Positions 25,000-33,335 of a DNA stretch of 64,000 bases are shown one piece after another. A model generated the notes under the pieces. It did no database searches and was not told the DNA's origin. It saw only the letters and a list, made by a program, of their open reading frames with translations. The DNA comes from Epibacterium sp. Ofav1-8. Its GTDB lineage: Bacteria; Pseudomonadota; Alphaproteobacteria; Rhodobacterales; Rhodobacteraceae. The stretch is taken from assembly GCF_022348185.1 (NCBI RefSeq), contig NZ_JAKRFD010000001.1, positions 514,930 through 578,929 on the forward strand. Reading direction: 5' to 3'. How positions within the stretch are numbered: position 1 is the first letter of the stretch; each line of letters begins with the position of its first letter. The translations under genes and the position numbers were made by a program.

Positions 25000-25935
25000 T
25001 CAGGGGGCGGGGCAGGCGGGGGGATCTCGGTCCAGCAAACAGGCGGAGAAGGTCACGCCGGTCCCTGCCGCCAGCAGCAGGACCTGCTGGACCGGACCAG
25101 TGTCTGAGACAACCGCCTCCAGATTGACGAACGGATCTGAGCAATAGGCATGACCGGTTCCTGCGATGTCGCCCTGGAAGGTCCGGTCCTGCCAATCGAA
25201 TGCCCGGATCAGGGCATCGGTCAGCGGACGGTTGAGATTATGCGGCACAAAGATCATGTCGCGGCTCAGCACCGCTGCATGGCGATCCAGAAAGGAGGCC
25301 ACAAATTGCGTGAGCCCCGGCGCATACGCCTGTTGCAGGGCAAGTCGGTCCTCCGGGCCCATCGCTTCGGGGTTGATGTGAAATCGCGGCAGGTGCCGGA
25401 CCGCTGTGCCGTGCACGTGCCAGGACCCGGGACCGGCATTCAGAACCGCTGCGGTGGGAACCTCCGCCAGCAGGCCGACCGTCAGGCGGGACACCGAAGG
25501 ATGGAAGGCCTTTTCCCCGGTCAGCACGATGACTGGGGCCTCAGTGCCGCACTGCGTGACGAAATGAAGACAGGCCAGCGCGGAGGCGCAGCTGGTCATC
25601 GACAAGGCATGCACGTCCCAATGGGCCAGCCCGTGCTGATCGACCATCTGCCGCAGCCAGTTCTGGTCGGTGCGCGTGTTGTGTGTCTGGGTCTTGCAAT
25701 ACACGACCAGCCCCGCGGACCGGCCGCGGTCTGGCAAACTGTCGATGGCGCCTTGCAGGACCGGGGACAGCATCCCAGTCTGTGCGTCCCGGTGACGCGT
25801 GACGGATTGCAATCCGAAAAAACGGTCATACATCTTGGCCGAGGTCGGGGTCAGCCCATGACTGGGACCGAGCTCTTGCAGAGGTATCTTTGTGCCACCG
25901 TCCGGGGACAGCGCGATGTGACACAGGGTTGTCAT
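25000..25935 (-). CDS. KASIII-like condensing enzyme (thiolase fold), paralogue C; first gene of the main unit
   Basis: A 311-aa FabH-superfamily protein. Catalytic residues: Cys116 in LSMTSCASAL, His232 in VPHNLN, His262 in GTGHAYCSDPF, giving the same Cys-His-His pattern as A and B. It shares MYDRFFG and GEKAFHPSV with paralogue B. The ATG at 25935 is preceded by GAGGATC. As the first gene after more than 500 bp of non-coding DNA it is presumed to head the roughly 17-kb operon that reaches 9136. Confidence 0.85.
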   Translation of the reverse strand: MTTLCHIALSPDGGTKIPLQELGPSHGLTPTSAKMYDRFFGLQSVTRHRDAQTGMLSPVLQGAIDSLPDRGRSAGLVVYCKTQTHNTRTDQNWLRQMVDQHGLAHWDVHALSMTSCASALACLHFVTQCGTEAPVIVLTGEKAFHPSVSRLTVGLLAEVPTAAVLNAGPGSWHVHGTAVRHLPRFHINPEAMGPEDRLALQQAYAPGLTQFVASFLDRHAAVLSRDMIFVPHNLNRPLTDALIRAFDWQDRTFQGDIAGTGHAYCSDPFVNLEAVVSDTGPVQQVLLLAAGTGVTFSACLLDRDPPACPAP

Positions 25936-26501
25936 TGGGCCGATCCTCTTTCCTGTCGCCGCAATGCGGGGCGACCTGAAAAAGCGTTACAAACTGACCG
26001 AAAATGGGGCGTCCAATTTCATGAACTAGGACGGGCTAGATTGTGAATCAGGTCTTTGGACAGCCAGGTCCCGTCAGGCCTAGATCACGATAATATATTG
26101 CGATTTATGGATATTTTTATGGCGTGACCGGCCCGGACGCCGCATGCGATTTTTTTCGCCGTCCGCCCGGTTTGTCTGCTGCGCGGGTGATGGGCTGCCG
26201 GTGTGAGGCAGGCGAACAAAATCCTGTGTTCCTATTTTTGTGATGCACACAACCTGAAATACGCCCGCCGCGAATCTGTCAGATGGAAATCAGGTCGTGT
26301 CCCCGCGCGGCAAAATGCAGCGCTGATGCCATGTGCTGGCGGGAGCCGCGTCTTCCGGGGGGCGGCAAGCTGCCGATGCCCGTGGTGAGGAGGCCCGGGA
26401 CAGATCTACTGGCCCGGCTCCCCCTTCTCAGGGATCTGCGAGTGGTCCGCCGCCGCAAGCAAATATTCCAGAGGCTGCGCCCGCTTGCCCCGCCGCCGAT
26501 T
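25936..26501. promoter_or_regulatory. Intergenic region with the presumed promoter of the biosynthetic cluster
   Basis: 566 bp without a convincing gene. The part next to the cluster (25.98-26.14 kb) has an AT-rich stretch around ATAATATATT and TATTTTTATGG, unlike the surrounding GC-rich DNA, and a dyad element (separate entry). A TTGGAC with TTTGTA 17 bp downstream occurs on the minus strand near 25.99-26.01 kb as a weak promoter candidate. The rest must also hold the 3' end of the mannonate dehydratase transcript; I saw no clear terminator. A 61-codon plus-strand frame at 26203 has no supporting features. Confidence 0.5.
26043..26088. promoter_or_regulatory. Imperfect inverted repeat, candidate operator of the cluster
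   Basis: The left arm GTGAATCAGGTCT (26043-26055) and right arm AGGCCTAGATCAC (26076-26088) are imperfect inverted copies (9 of 13) separated by 20 bp. The AT(T/C)GTGA symmetry extends a few bases outward. The right arm is the near copy of the element at 9041-9053. A dyad with arms about three helical turns apart would fit a dimeric or looping regulator. No cluster-encoded regulator is visible except possibly the truncated AraC-like gene. Confidence 0.35.
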
Positions 26502-27668
26502 TTATGTCGCGGCGCTGTGGGCCAGCGTGTGCAGGATACCGCGCAGTTCGGCCAGACCCCGGAGACGCCCGATATAGGGGTAGCCGGGTGTGCTGGTCGT
26601 GCGTTGGTCATGGGCCAGCATATGCCCATGGTCGGGCCGGAACGGAAGCGCGCGCCCTTGTGCGGTTTCCGCTTCCAGAGCCGCCTTGCAGATCGCCACC
26701 ATGTCCACGTCCCCCGCCAGATGCGGCGCTTCATGGAAACTGATGCCATCGGCTTCGCGCAGGGTTGCCCGCAGGTGGAGGAAAGCCACCCGCGGGCCGA
26801 ACCGTGTCAGCATTGCCGGCAGATCATTGTCCGCGCGCACCCCGAGCGAGCCGGTGCAGAAGGTCAGACCGTTGGCCGGGCTGTCCGCCATGTCGAGGAT
26901 CGCCTGAAGGTCCTCTGCCGTGGAGACCACCCGTGGCAAACCGAAGATCGGGAACGGCGGATCATCGGGATGAATCCCAAGCGTGACGCCCACCTCTTCG
27001 GCGACGGGGACGACACGGCGCAGGAAAGCCGCCAGATTTGACCGCAGCCGGGCTGTATCGATCCCGTCATACATCGCCAGATGAGCGCGAAAGCTGTCGA
27101 GGTCGAAGCTCTCTTCGGCACCGGGAAGGCCCGCGATAATGGTCCGCGTCAGCTGCTGGCAGTCCGCTTCGCTCATTGCGGCGTGGCGCGTCGCCGCGCG
27201 GGCTGCAATCTCCGGATTGTGGTCGGCCGCGGCGGCCTCTCGGCCAAGGATGTGAATGTCGAACACCGCTGCATCTACTGCATCATAGCGCAGGCAGAGC
27301 GCGCCATCCGGCAACGCATGGGTCAGGTCGGTGCGGGTCCAGTCCAATAGCGGCATGAAGTTGTAGCACACGGTCCGGATGTCGCAGGCGGCGAGATTGC
27401 GGATCGACTGCGCCCAGGCGTCGGCCTTGTCCTCCCAACCCGGAGCGCCGCGCTTGATGTCCTCATGTACCGGAACGCTCTCGACCACCTCCCATTTGAG
27501 ACCTGCTGCTGCAATCATGTCGCGGCGCTCGGCGATGGCTTCCACGGACCAGACGGTGCCGTTCGGCTGGTCATGCAGGGCAGTGACAATACCGGTCGCA
27601 CCGGCCTGGCGGACATCCTCCAGCGTCACGGGGTCATCGGGGCCGAACCAGCGCCAGGTTTCGATCAT
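26502..27668 (-). CDS. uxuA: Mannonate dehydratase
   Basis: This 388-aa enzyme dehydrates D-mannonate to 2-keto-3-deoxygluconate in hexuronate catabolism. The N-terminus WRWFGPDDPVTLEDVRQAGATGIVTALH is hallmark UxuA sequence (split here by the read-through of several conserved positions). GIHPDDPP, GSLGVRADND and FLHLR mark the metal-binding barrel. The ATG at 27668 has AGAGGA upstream. It lies 52 bp after the regulator gene and closes the minus-strand hexuronate unit. The other steps of the pathway are encoded on the plus strand from 35.7 to 39.4 kb. Confidence 0.95.
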   Translation of the reverse strand: MIETWRWFGPDDPVTLEDVRQAGATGIVTALHDQPNGTVWSVEAIAERRDMIAAAGLKWEVVESVPVHEDIKRGAPGWEDKADAWAQSIRNLAACDIRTVCYNFMPLLDWTRTDLTHALPDGALCLRYDAVDAAVFDIHILGREAAAADHNPEIAARAATRHAAMSEADCQQLTRTIIAGLPGAEESFDLDSFRAHLAMYDGIDTARLRSNLAAFLRRVVPVAEEVGVTLGIHPDDPPFPIFGLPRVVSTAEDLQAILDMADSPANGLTFCTGSLGVRADNDLPAMLTRFGPRVAFLHLRATLREADGISFHEAPHLAGDVDMVAICKAALEAETAQGRALPFRPDHGHMLAHDQRTTSTPGYPYIGRLRGLAELRGILHTLAHSAAT

Positions 27669-27720
27669 GCGATCCTCTTGTTCTTTGTCTTCGTGGGCAG
27701 GAAAGGCCCGGACTGCGCCG

Positions 27721-28452
27721 TCAGCCCGGCGCGGAGATGGGTTGGAACAGGTAGCCGTCAAAGGCGGGGTCATCCACATCCGACAGCTCCATCAGGGTTT
27801 CACGAACATGTGCGAGGTGCTGCCACATCGCAGCACGCGCCCCGTCTCTGTCCTTCGTGCGCAGCGCGGCGAGGATTTTCTGGTGATCCTCCAGCCAGTT
27901 GCGTCGATAGTCCGCGTCAAAGATCCGGTCGTGCAGCTTGGCCCACATCGGGCTTTGTTCGCGCTTGCGCCAGAGCTCGTCGACCATGTCCACCAGCACC
28001 GAATTCTGTGTCGCTTCGGCGATCAAACGGTGAAAGAGCTCGTCTCCGGAGTGGTCGGCACTGCCGGATTCGATCTGCTGGCGCTCCATCTCCAGGGCTT
28101 CGCGCATGCGGGTGATGTCGTTCTTGGTGACCATTTCTGCGGCAAAGGCTGCGATCGAGCTTTCCAGAAGCTGCCGCGCCTGCAACAGCTCGAACGGACC
28201 GATGTCGTCGCGCACCGGCGGTGCGGTGGTCGCAGACGGAGCGGCGAGATAGATGCCGGAGCCCTTGCGGACCTCCACCAGACCATCAATCTCCAGCATG
28301 ATCAGCGCCTCGCGCACCAGGGAGCGCGACACCGACAGCCGTTCCGACAGTTGCCGTTCGGGCGGCAGCCGGTCCCCCACGGCAAAACCTTCGTCCCGGA
28401 TCACGACCCGCAGGGCCTGTGCCACATCCTGATAGCGCCTGTATTGGCTCAT
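27721..28452 (-). CDS. GntR-family (FadR subgroup) regulator of hexuronate genes
   Basis: A 243-aa regulator. The N-terminal winged helix has the GntR signature GDRLPPERQLSERLSVSRS (residues about 26-44) and VREAL; the C-terminal all-helical FCD domain has metal-site-like Asp/His positions (RDDI, FHRLIAEA, HDRI). It resembles ExuR/UxuR, which respond to hexuronates. Two palindromes of the matching TTGGT-N2-ACCAA type lie in the 31.3-31.4 kb divergent promoter region, so autoregulation and control of both arms is likely. It overlaps the beta-glucuronidase gene by 4 bp. Confidence 0.92.
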   Translation of the reverse strand: MSQYRRYQDVAQALRVVIRDEGFAVGDRLPPERQLSERLSVSRSLVREALIMLEIDGLVEVRKGSGIYLAAPSATTAPPVRDDIGPFELLQARQLLESSIAAFAAEMVTKNDITRMREALEMERQQIESGSADHSGDELFHRLIAEATQNSVLVDMVDELWRKREQSPMWAKLHDRIFDADYRRNWLEDHQKILAALRTKDRDGARAAMWQHLAHVRETLMELSDVDDPAFDGYLFQPISAPG

Positions 28453-30260
28453 GCTGTCTCCCCGCTGGTTTGCGTCGCGCGGCTTTCTTCTGCCGCGCGT
28501 TCGGCATAATAGGCGGCGAGCCGGTGAAAGGCGGGTTTTTTCGTCGCTTTATCGGCGGCGATCAATCCTTTGCGGTTCCAGCCCCGTTGAAAAATGCCCT
28601 GACGCCGCTCGACCCGGAAATCATAGAGGATCCAGGGCGACATGCCCTTCACATAGTCCAGCGCGCGCAGGGTGGCGATCTGCCTTGCGTAGACTTCGTC
28701 CTGATAGGCGAGGCTGAACAGCCCGCGTTCGGGTCCGTGTTCGGTGCTGTCGCCATCGGCGCCGGTTTCGGAGATCACAACCGGGCGATCCGGCGCGGAG
28801 TTGCGGCCGATCTCGCCCAACTCGTCAAAGTTCTCTTCGTACCAGCCGTAGTATTCATTGAGGCCGATCACGTCGATATGCGCGGCCAGACGGTCTTCGA
28901 TCTTCAGCTTGGCGTGGTTCACCAGGCAGGCGGCCGAGGTCAGGCGGGTCGGGTCTTCGGCCTTGGCCAGATCCGCAAGACCGCGCATGAAGTCGAGACG
29001 GGCGTCGGTGTCGGGGTTCTCGTTTCCGACCGACCAGATAATGACGCTGGCGCGGTTGCGATCCCGGCGGATCAGTTCGCGCAGCTGGTTTTCGGCATCG
29101 CGCCGGGTGGCCGGATTGGCAAAATCAATCGCCCAATACACCGGGACCTCTTCCCAGAGCATCAGGCCCATCTCGTCGGCAATCTCTGCCGCGCGTTCAT
29201 GATGCGGGTAATGCGCCAGCCGCAGGAAATTGCAGCCCAGTTCCTTGGCGTGGGCAAAGCGGCGGCGGATGTCGGTCTCACCCGTGACCTTGCCCTGAGT
29301 TGCGTCATCCTCATGGACAGAGATGCCACGCAGGAAGATCGGCGCGCCGTTGAGCAGAATTTCAGTGCCCGCGCGCGCGATGGTGCGGAACCCGACGCGG
29401 TCCTGCACCCGGTCCCCGCCGGCACTGAGGATCACGTCGTAGAGTTTCGGAGTGTCCGGTGACCACAGCTCTGGTGCGGCATCCAAGGTGATCTCGCCCT
29501 TGCCCTCGGACAGGGGCAGTTCGGTGTCGATACCCAGTTCTGGGATCGCCAACCGGGCAGAGGCACAGTCTCCATCCACATCGACAGAGGCACGGATCGC
29601 GCCGTTCTCGAGCCGGACAAACAGGTCGCGGATCACCACCGGCGGGAGATCATAGAGCGTCACCTCGCGGTAGACACCGCCGTAGTTGAACCAGTCGGTG
29701 TTGCGCATGGGCACGCGGTCCAGCGTGCGGGTGTTGTTGACGCAGAGCATCAGCCAATTCTGGCCCGGCTTCAGGGCCTGGGTCAATTCCACACAGAACG
29801 GGGTGGAGCCGCCGTAGTGGTTGCCCAGGAATTCGCCGTTCAGGAACACCTTGCAATCATACTGTGCCGCACCGATCCGCAGCACCTGCCGCCGGTCTGG
29901 GGCAGGGTCGTGCAGGAGGGGGCGGGTGTACCAGGCAGAGCCCTCGAAGAAGTACCACTTCTCCTTTTGCATCTGCCAGCAGGAGGGCACAGGCACCGTC
30001 TCGCCCATATAGGGATCATAATCCCAGGGCTCGATCCGGTCCTCGGGAGCCTCGGGCAGCATGGCGTACCATTTCTGCCGAAGCCCGGTGTCCAGAAGAT
30101 CGACGCAGAAATTCCAGTCTCCGTCCAGCGACTGCCCCTGGCGGCCACGGGTGAAGATCAGCGTTTCGGCGTTGAGGTTCTGCGTGTTGAAGGGACGGTC
30201 ATAGTCCTCGTCGTGCAGGGCCTGCAACGCGTTGTCTGCGAGTTCGGATCGTTCCAGCAT
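28449..30260 (-). CDS. uidA: Beta-glucuronidase (glycoside hydrolase family 2)
   Basis: A 603-aa GH2 enzyme of normal UidA length, with sugar-binding, immunoglobulin-like and TIM-barrel domains in order. The acid/base is Glu414 in WSVGNENP and the nucleophile Glu498 in VISETGADG, both intact. LRLAHYPHHERAAEIADEMG matches the GH2 barrel strand 3-4 region. No signal peptide is evident, so hydrolysis is cytosolic after uptake of glucuronides by the adjacent TRAP system. It starts 18 bp after the TRAP binding-protein gene. Specificity for beta-glucuronides rather than galactosides is supported by the surrounding glucuronate genes. Confidence 0.93.
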   Translation of the reverse strand: MLERSELADNALQALHDEDYDRPFNTQNLNAETLIFTRGRQGQSLDGDWNFCVDLLDTGLRQKWYAMLPEAPEDRIEPWDYDPYMGETVPVPSCWQMQKEKWYFFEGSAWYTRPLLHDPAPDRRQVLRIGAAQYDCKVFLNGEFLGNHYGGSTPFCVELTQALKPGQNWLMLCVNNTRTLDRVPMRNTDWFNYGGVYREVTLYDLPPVVIRDLFVRLENGAIRASVDVDGDCASARLAIPELGIDTELPLSEGKGEITLDAAPELWSPDTPKLYDVILSAGGDRVQDRVGFRTIARAGTEILLNGAPIFLRGISVHEDDATQGKVTGETDIRRRFAHAKELGCNFLRLAHYPHHERAAEIADEMGLMLWEEVPVYWAIDFANPATRRDAENQLRELIRRDRNRASVIIWSVGNENPDTDARLDFMRGLADLAKAEDPTRLTSAACLVNHAKLKIEDRLAAHIDVIGLNEYYGWYEENFDELGEIGRNSAPDRPVVISETGADGDSTEHGPERGLFSLAYQDEVYARQIATLRALDYVKGMSPWILYDFRVERRQGIFQRGWNRKGLIAADKATKKPAFHRLAAYYAERAAEESRATQTSGETA

Positions 30261-30278
30261 GGTGCCTGTGCCTATCGC

Positions 30279-31253
30279 TTATTGTGCCGCTTTGATGCGA
30301 TCAATCAGATCGGCGAGGTGCTCCGACTTCGCCGCGACTTCTTCGTGCATCGGCAGAACAGCCTCGGAGAAGGGGGCCTTGTCCACCTCGTGCACGTTCA
30401 CGTTCAGCGTTGCCTTGGCTTCGTCGATGGCGGCGGCAGAGGCCGCATTCCACGCTTCGCGATGCGCAGCCATGGAGTCTTGCGCCGACGTGCGCAGCGC
30501 CTCCTGCTGCGCTTCGGTCATTGCGTCCCAGGCACAGTTGGAGATCACCACCACGGAGGGGATCATGGTGTGCTCATCAAGGGAGAAATCGGTGACGACC
30601 TCGCCATGACGGGCGGTGGTCAGCGCGGTCGGATTGTTTTCTGCCGCATCGACAACACCCTGCTGCAAGGCGCTGTAGAGTTCCCCCCAGGAAATCGGGG
30701 TCGGGTTGCCCCCCAGCAGCTCAACCATGCGGATGGCAGAGGGGCTCGGCTGTACGCGCACCTTCACGCCTTCCAGGTCGGCGGGCGACATGATCGGCTT
30801 CTGGGCATAGAAAGAGCGGGCACCTTCGGTGTAGAAGGCGACGCCACGGAACCCCTGATCGACAGAGGCGTTCAGGATGTCCTGCCCGATGTCGCCGGTG
30901 ATAACGGTGTTGAAATGCTCTTCGGAGGAAAAGATGTAGGGCAGGTTCAGCGCCGAGTAGCTCTCCTCGAAGGCTTCGAGCTCGGAGGCGTTGGAGCGGG
31001 CCATCTCCAGCGCGCAGTTCTGCACCAGCTCCATGGATTCGCGTTGGGTGCCAAGCTGGGCATTCGGGAAAATCTGGATCTTGATCTCGCCATCGGTCAG
31101 TTCCGCCACGCGGTCGGCCATGACCTGCATGGAGATGTGAACCGGGTGATCCGGCGGGTTATTGTGGTTCAGTTTCAATGTCGCGGCAGCGCCAACGCCA
31201 GCAGACGCCGCCAGCGCCAATGCGGACAGGGCCGTGGTCAATGTCTTGGTCAT
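30279..31253 (-). CDS. TRAP transporter substrate-binding protein (DctP family), probable glucuronide/uronate
   Basis: A 324-aa periplasmic protein. A signal peptide runs from MTKTLTTALSALALAASAG to about residue 24 (GAAA). The mature part has family landmarks HVSMQ-like HISMQVMADRVAELTDGEI, NAQLGTQRESMELVQ, and GVKVRVQPSPS with the ligand-binding Arg. GGAGGAG lies 5 bases before the ATG. It is encoded divergently from its membrane subunits (31.5-33.3 kb) across the operator region, an uncommon split that would let one regulator set both. Uronates are typical ligands of this DctP subgroup; the exact sugar is inferred from neighbours. Confidence 0.92.
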   Translation of the reverse strand: MTKTLTTALSALALAASAGVGAAATLKLNHNNPPDHPVHISMQVMADRVAELTDGEIKIQIFPNAQLGTQRESMELVQNCALEMARSNASELEAFEESYSALNLPYIFSSEEHFNTVITGDIGQDILNASVDQGFRGVAFYTEGARSFYAQKPIMSPADLEGVKVRVQPSPSAIRMVELLGGNPTPISWGELYSALQQGVVDAAENNPTALTTARHGEVVTDFSLDEHTMIPSVVVISNCAWDAMTEAQQEALRTSAQDSMAAHREAWNAASAAAIDEAKATLNVNVHEVDKAPFSEAVLPMHEEVAAKSEHLADLIDRIKAAQ

Positions 31254-31291
31254 GGTCTCTCCTCCCAAGGTGCTTTGGTCTGACCTGTCAG

Positions 31292-31306
31292 AATTGGTCG
31301 ACCAAT
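31292..31306. promoter_or_regulatory. GntR-type operator palindrome 1
   Basis: ATTGGTCGACCAAT (31293-31306) is a perfect 14-bp palindrome 40-53 bp upstream of the TRAP binding-protein start. It matches the TTGGT-N2-ACCAA form bound by ExuR/UxuR-like FadR-subgroup regulators, one of which is encoded three genes downstream. Confidence 0.75.
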
Positions 31307-31384
31307 ATTTGAGGAAACTTCCCCATCTTTTCGATTCAGTCAACCAAAACTTCGAAATTGCAACGTGGGTGTGGAAGTTTTTAG

Positions 31385-31402
31385 AAATTGGTTGACCAAT
31401 TT
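31385..31402. promoter_or_regulatory. GntR-type operator palindrome 2
   Basis: AAATTGGTTGACCAATTT is an 18-bp palindrome apart from its centre, on the plus-strand-gene side of the divergent region. It is 93 bp (about nine helical turns) from palindrome 1, so the two may be bridged by one regulator. It probably controls the plus-strand TRAP/GH31/uxuB/uxaC/kdgK unit. Confidence 0.75.
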
Positions 31403-31504
31403 GGATTCCTGCGCGAGTGTCTGGCGCAGATCTCACATGGTTGTCGCGGGGAGGGGACCTATGACGTGGAGCGTATCAGCCCGTTGGGGCAGGGCAGGCC
31501 GCAG

Positions 31505-32020
31505 ATGAGGTGGGCGGTCGATCTATTGCTCAAGACGGTCCTCACGGCGATTTTCGTCGTTCTGGTGGCCTGCGTCAGTTGGCAGGTCATAAGCCGCTAC
31601 ATCCTGGGTGTGCCAAGCACGGTGACGGATGAGCTGGCGCGGTTCCTGTTCATGTGGCTTGCGCTGATCGGTGGAGCCTACACGATGGGATTGCGGCGTC
31701 ACCTGGCCATTGATCTGTTGACACAAAAGCTCAGTGGCTGGGCGCGGAGCGTTGCCGAGGGGTTCAGTCTCTGCGCCATTGCGGGGTTTGCGGCCCTGGT
31801 CATGATCAAGGGCGGCGGTCAGCTGGTGCTCAAGACCTTTGCCTCGGGGCAGGTCACTCCGGCCCTGCAAATCCCGATGGGCTATGTCTACGGCGCGATT
31901 CCTTTCGCCGGGGCGATTATCTTTTTCTACTGCGTGATTTTTCTGGTTGAGCTTTGGCGAAATGGGCCGGGCACGACGGACCCCGGGGCTGACGCCCCTG
32001 TGGGCGGACCACTGGACTGA
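31505..32020 (+). CDS. TRAP transporter small permease (DctQ family)
   Basis: A 171-aa membrane protein with four hydrophobic helices. The family landmarks are SWQVISRY at the end of helix 1 and DELARFLFMWLALIGGAY in helix 2, followed by the basic loop RRHLAIDLL. The ATG at 31505 is preferred because it begins just before helix 1, though its ribosome site (GGCAGG) is weak; a GTG at 31465 is an alternative. It forms the membrane complex with the DctM subunit that starts 13 bp downstream and works with the DctP protein encoded divergently. Confidence 0.9.
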   Translation: MRWAVDLLLKTVLTAIFVVLVACVSWQVISRYILGVPSTVTDELARFLFMWLALIGGAYTMGLRRHLAIDLLTQKLSGWARSVAEGFSLCAIAGFAALVMIKGGGQLVLKTFASGQVTPALQIPMGYVYGAIPFAGAIIFFYCVIFLVELWRNGPGTTDPGADAPVGGPLD

Positions 32021-32033
32021 GGGCGGAACTGAC

Positions 32034-33335
32034 ATGACACTGGCCATTATCCTGCTGTTCGGCAGTTTTGCCCTCTTGATGGCGCTGGGGGTTCCGATCG
32101 CCTTTTCCATCGGGATTGCCACCACCGCGACGTTCCTGCTGTTCATGGGCTTCGATCAGTCGTTGTTCATCGTGGCGCAGCAGATGGCGTCCGGGCTGGA
32201 CAGCTTTACCCTGCTCGCCATTCCGTTCTTCATTCTGGCGGGCAACATCATGAACCGTGGCGGTATCGCCATGCGCTTGATCAACTTCGCCAAGGTGCTT
32301 GGCGGGCGGTTGCCCGGGGCACTGGCCCACTGCAACGTCATTGCAAACATGATGTTTGGCTCGATCTCGGGCTCGGCCGTGGCCTCCGCGGCGGCGGTCG
32401 GTGGTGTCATGTCCCCGTTGCAGAAGAAAGAGGGCTATGACCCGGCATTCTCGGCGGCGGTGAACATTGCCTCCTGCCCGACGGGGCTGTTGATCCCGCC
32501 CTCCGCAACGCTGATCGTCTACTCGCTGATCACCGGCGGAACCTCGATCGCGGCGCTCTTTGTGGCCGGATATCTGCCGGGTATCCTGATGGGGCTGGGG
32601 CTGATGATCGTCGCAGGCATCATCGCCAAACGTCGCGGCTACCCGGTGGCACCGCGCCCGGCGCTGCGTGAGGTGCTGGTGTCCGCCCGCGATGCGGCGC
32701 TGCCCCTGGGGCTGATCGTCATTGTCATGGGCGGCATCATCACCGGCGTTTTCACCGCCACCGAAGCCTCTGCCGCCGCGGTGATCTACACGCTGCTGTT
32801 GGCACTTGTGTGGTATCGCGAAATCACGGTCAAGGACCTGCCCGCGATCCTGATCGAAAGTGCCGTGACCACTTCGGTCGTGCTGCTGATGATCGGCGCT
32901 TCCATCGCGATGAGCCGGGTGATGGCCTTTGGCGGTATTCCGTTTGCGATTTCGGACTTCCTGCTGGGGCTGTCAGAGAATCCGCTGGCGATCCTGCTGG
33001 CGATCAATATCGCGCTGCTGGTGGTGGGCACTTTCATGGACATGACGCCGGCACTGCTGATCTTCACACCGATCTTCATGCCGGTGGTGCAAGGGCTGGG
33101 CATGGATCCGGTCCATTTCGGAGTTGTCATGACCTTGAACCTTTGCATCGGCATCTGCACGCCCCCGGTCGGGTCGGCGCTCTTTGTCGGCTGCTCGGTG
33201 GGGGGCACGTCGATCGCCAAGGTGATCCGCCCCTTGTTGCCCTTTTACGCGGTGTTGTTTGGTCTGTTGATGCTGGTGACCTACGTGCCTGAGATCAGCC
33301 TGTTCCTGCCGCGACTTCTGTTGGGATACCAATAA
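32034..33335 (+). CDS. TRAP transporter large permease (DctM family)
   Basis: A 433-aa integral membrane protein with about twelve helices. Landmarks include IPFFILAGNIMNRGG, GSISGSAVASAAAVGGVM, NIASCPTGLLIPPSATLIVYS and NLCIGICTPPVG, all typical of the ion-coupled DctM subunit with its re-entrant hairpins. The ATG at 32034 follows GGCGGAACTGAC. Its last base is shared with the GH31 start, so the genes are coupled. It provides secondary, sodium-driven uptake of the sugar acid. Confidence 0.95.
   Translation: MTLAIILLFGSFALLMALGVPIAFSIGIATTATFLLFMGFDQSLFIVAQQMASGLDSFTLLAIPFFILAGNIMNRGGIAMRLINFAKVLGGRLPGALAHCNVIANMMFGSISGSAVASAAAVGGVMSPLQKKEGYDPAFSAAVNIASCPTGLLIPPSATLIVYSLITGGTSIAALFVAGYLPGILMGLGLMIVAGIIAKRRGYPVAPRPALREVLVSARDAALPLGLIVIVMGGIITGVFTATEASAAAVIYTLLLALVWYREITVKDLPAILIESAVTTSVVLLMIGASIAMSRVMAFGGIPFAISDFLLGLSENPLAILLAINIALLVVGTFMDMTPALLIFTPIFMPVVQGLGMDPVHFGVVMTLNLCIGICTPPVGSALFVGCSVGGTSIAKVIRPLLPFYAVLFGLLMLVTYVPEISLFLPRLLLGYQ

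Noticed and set aside
26203..26388. Small plus-strand frame in the intergenic region before the cluster
   Set aside because: No ribosome site, Cys/Arg-rich composition without motifs, and it runs into the mannonate dehydratase 3' region.
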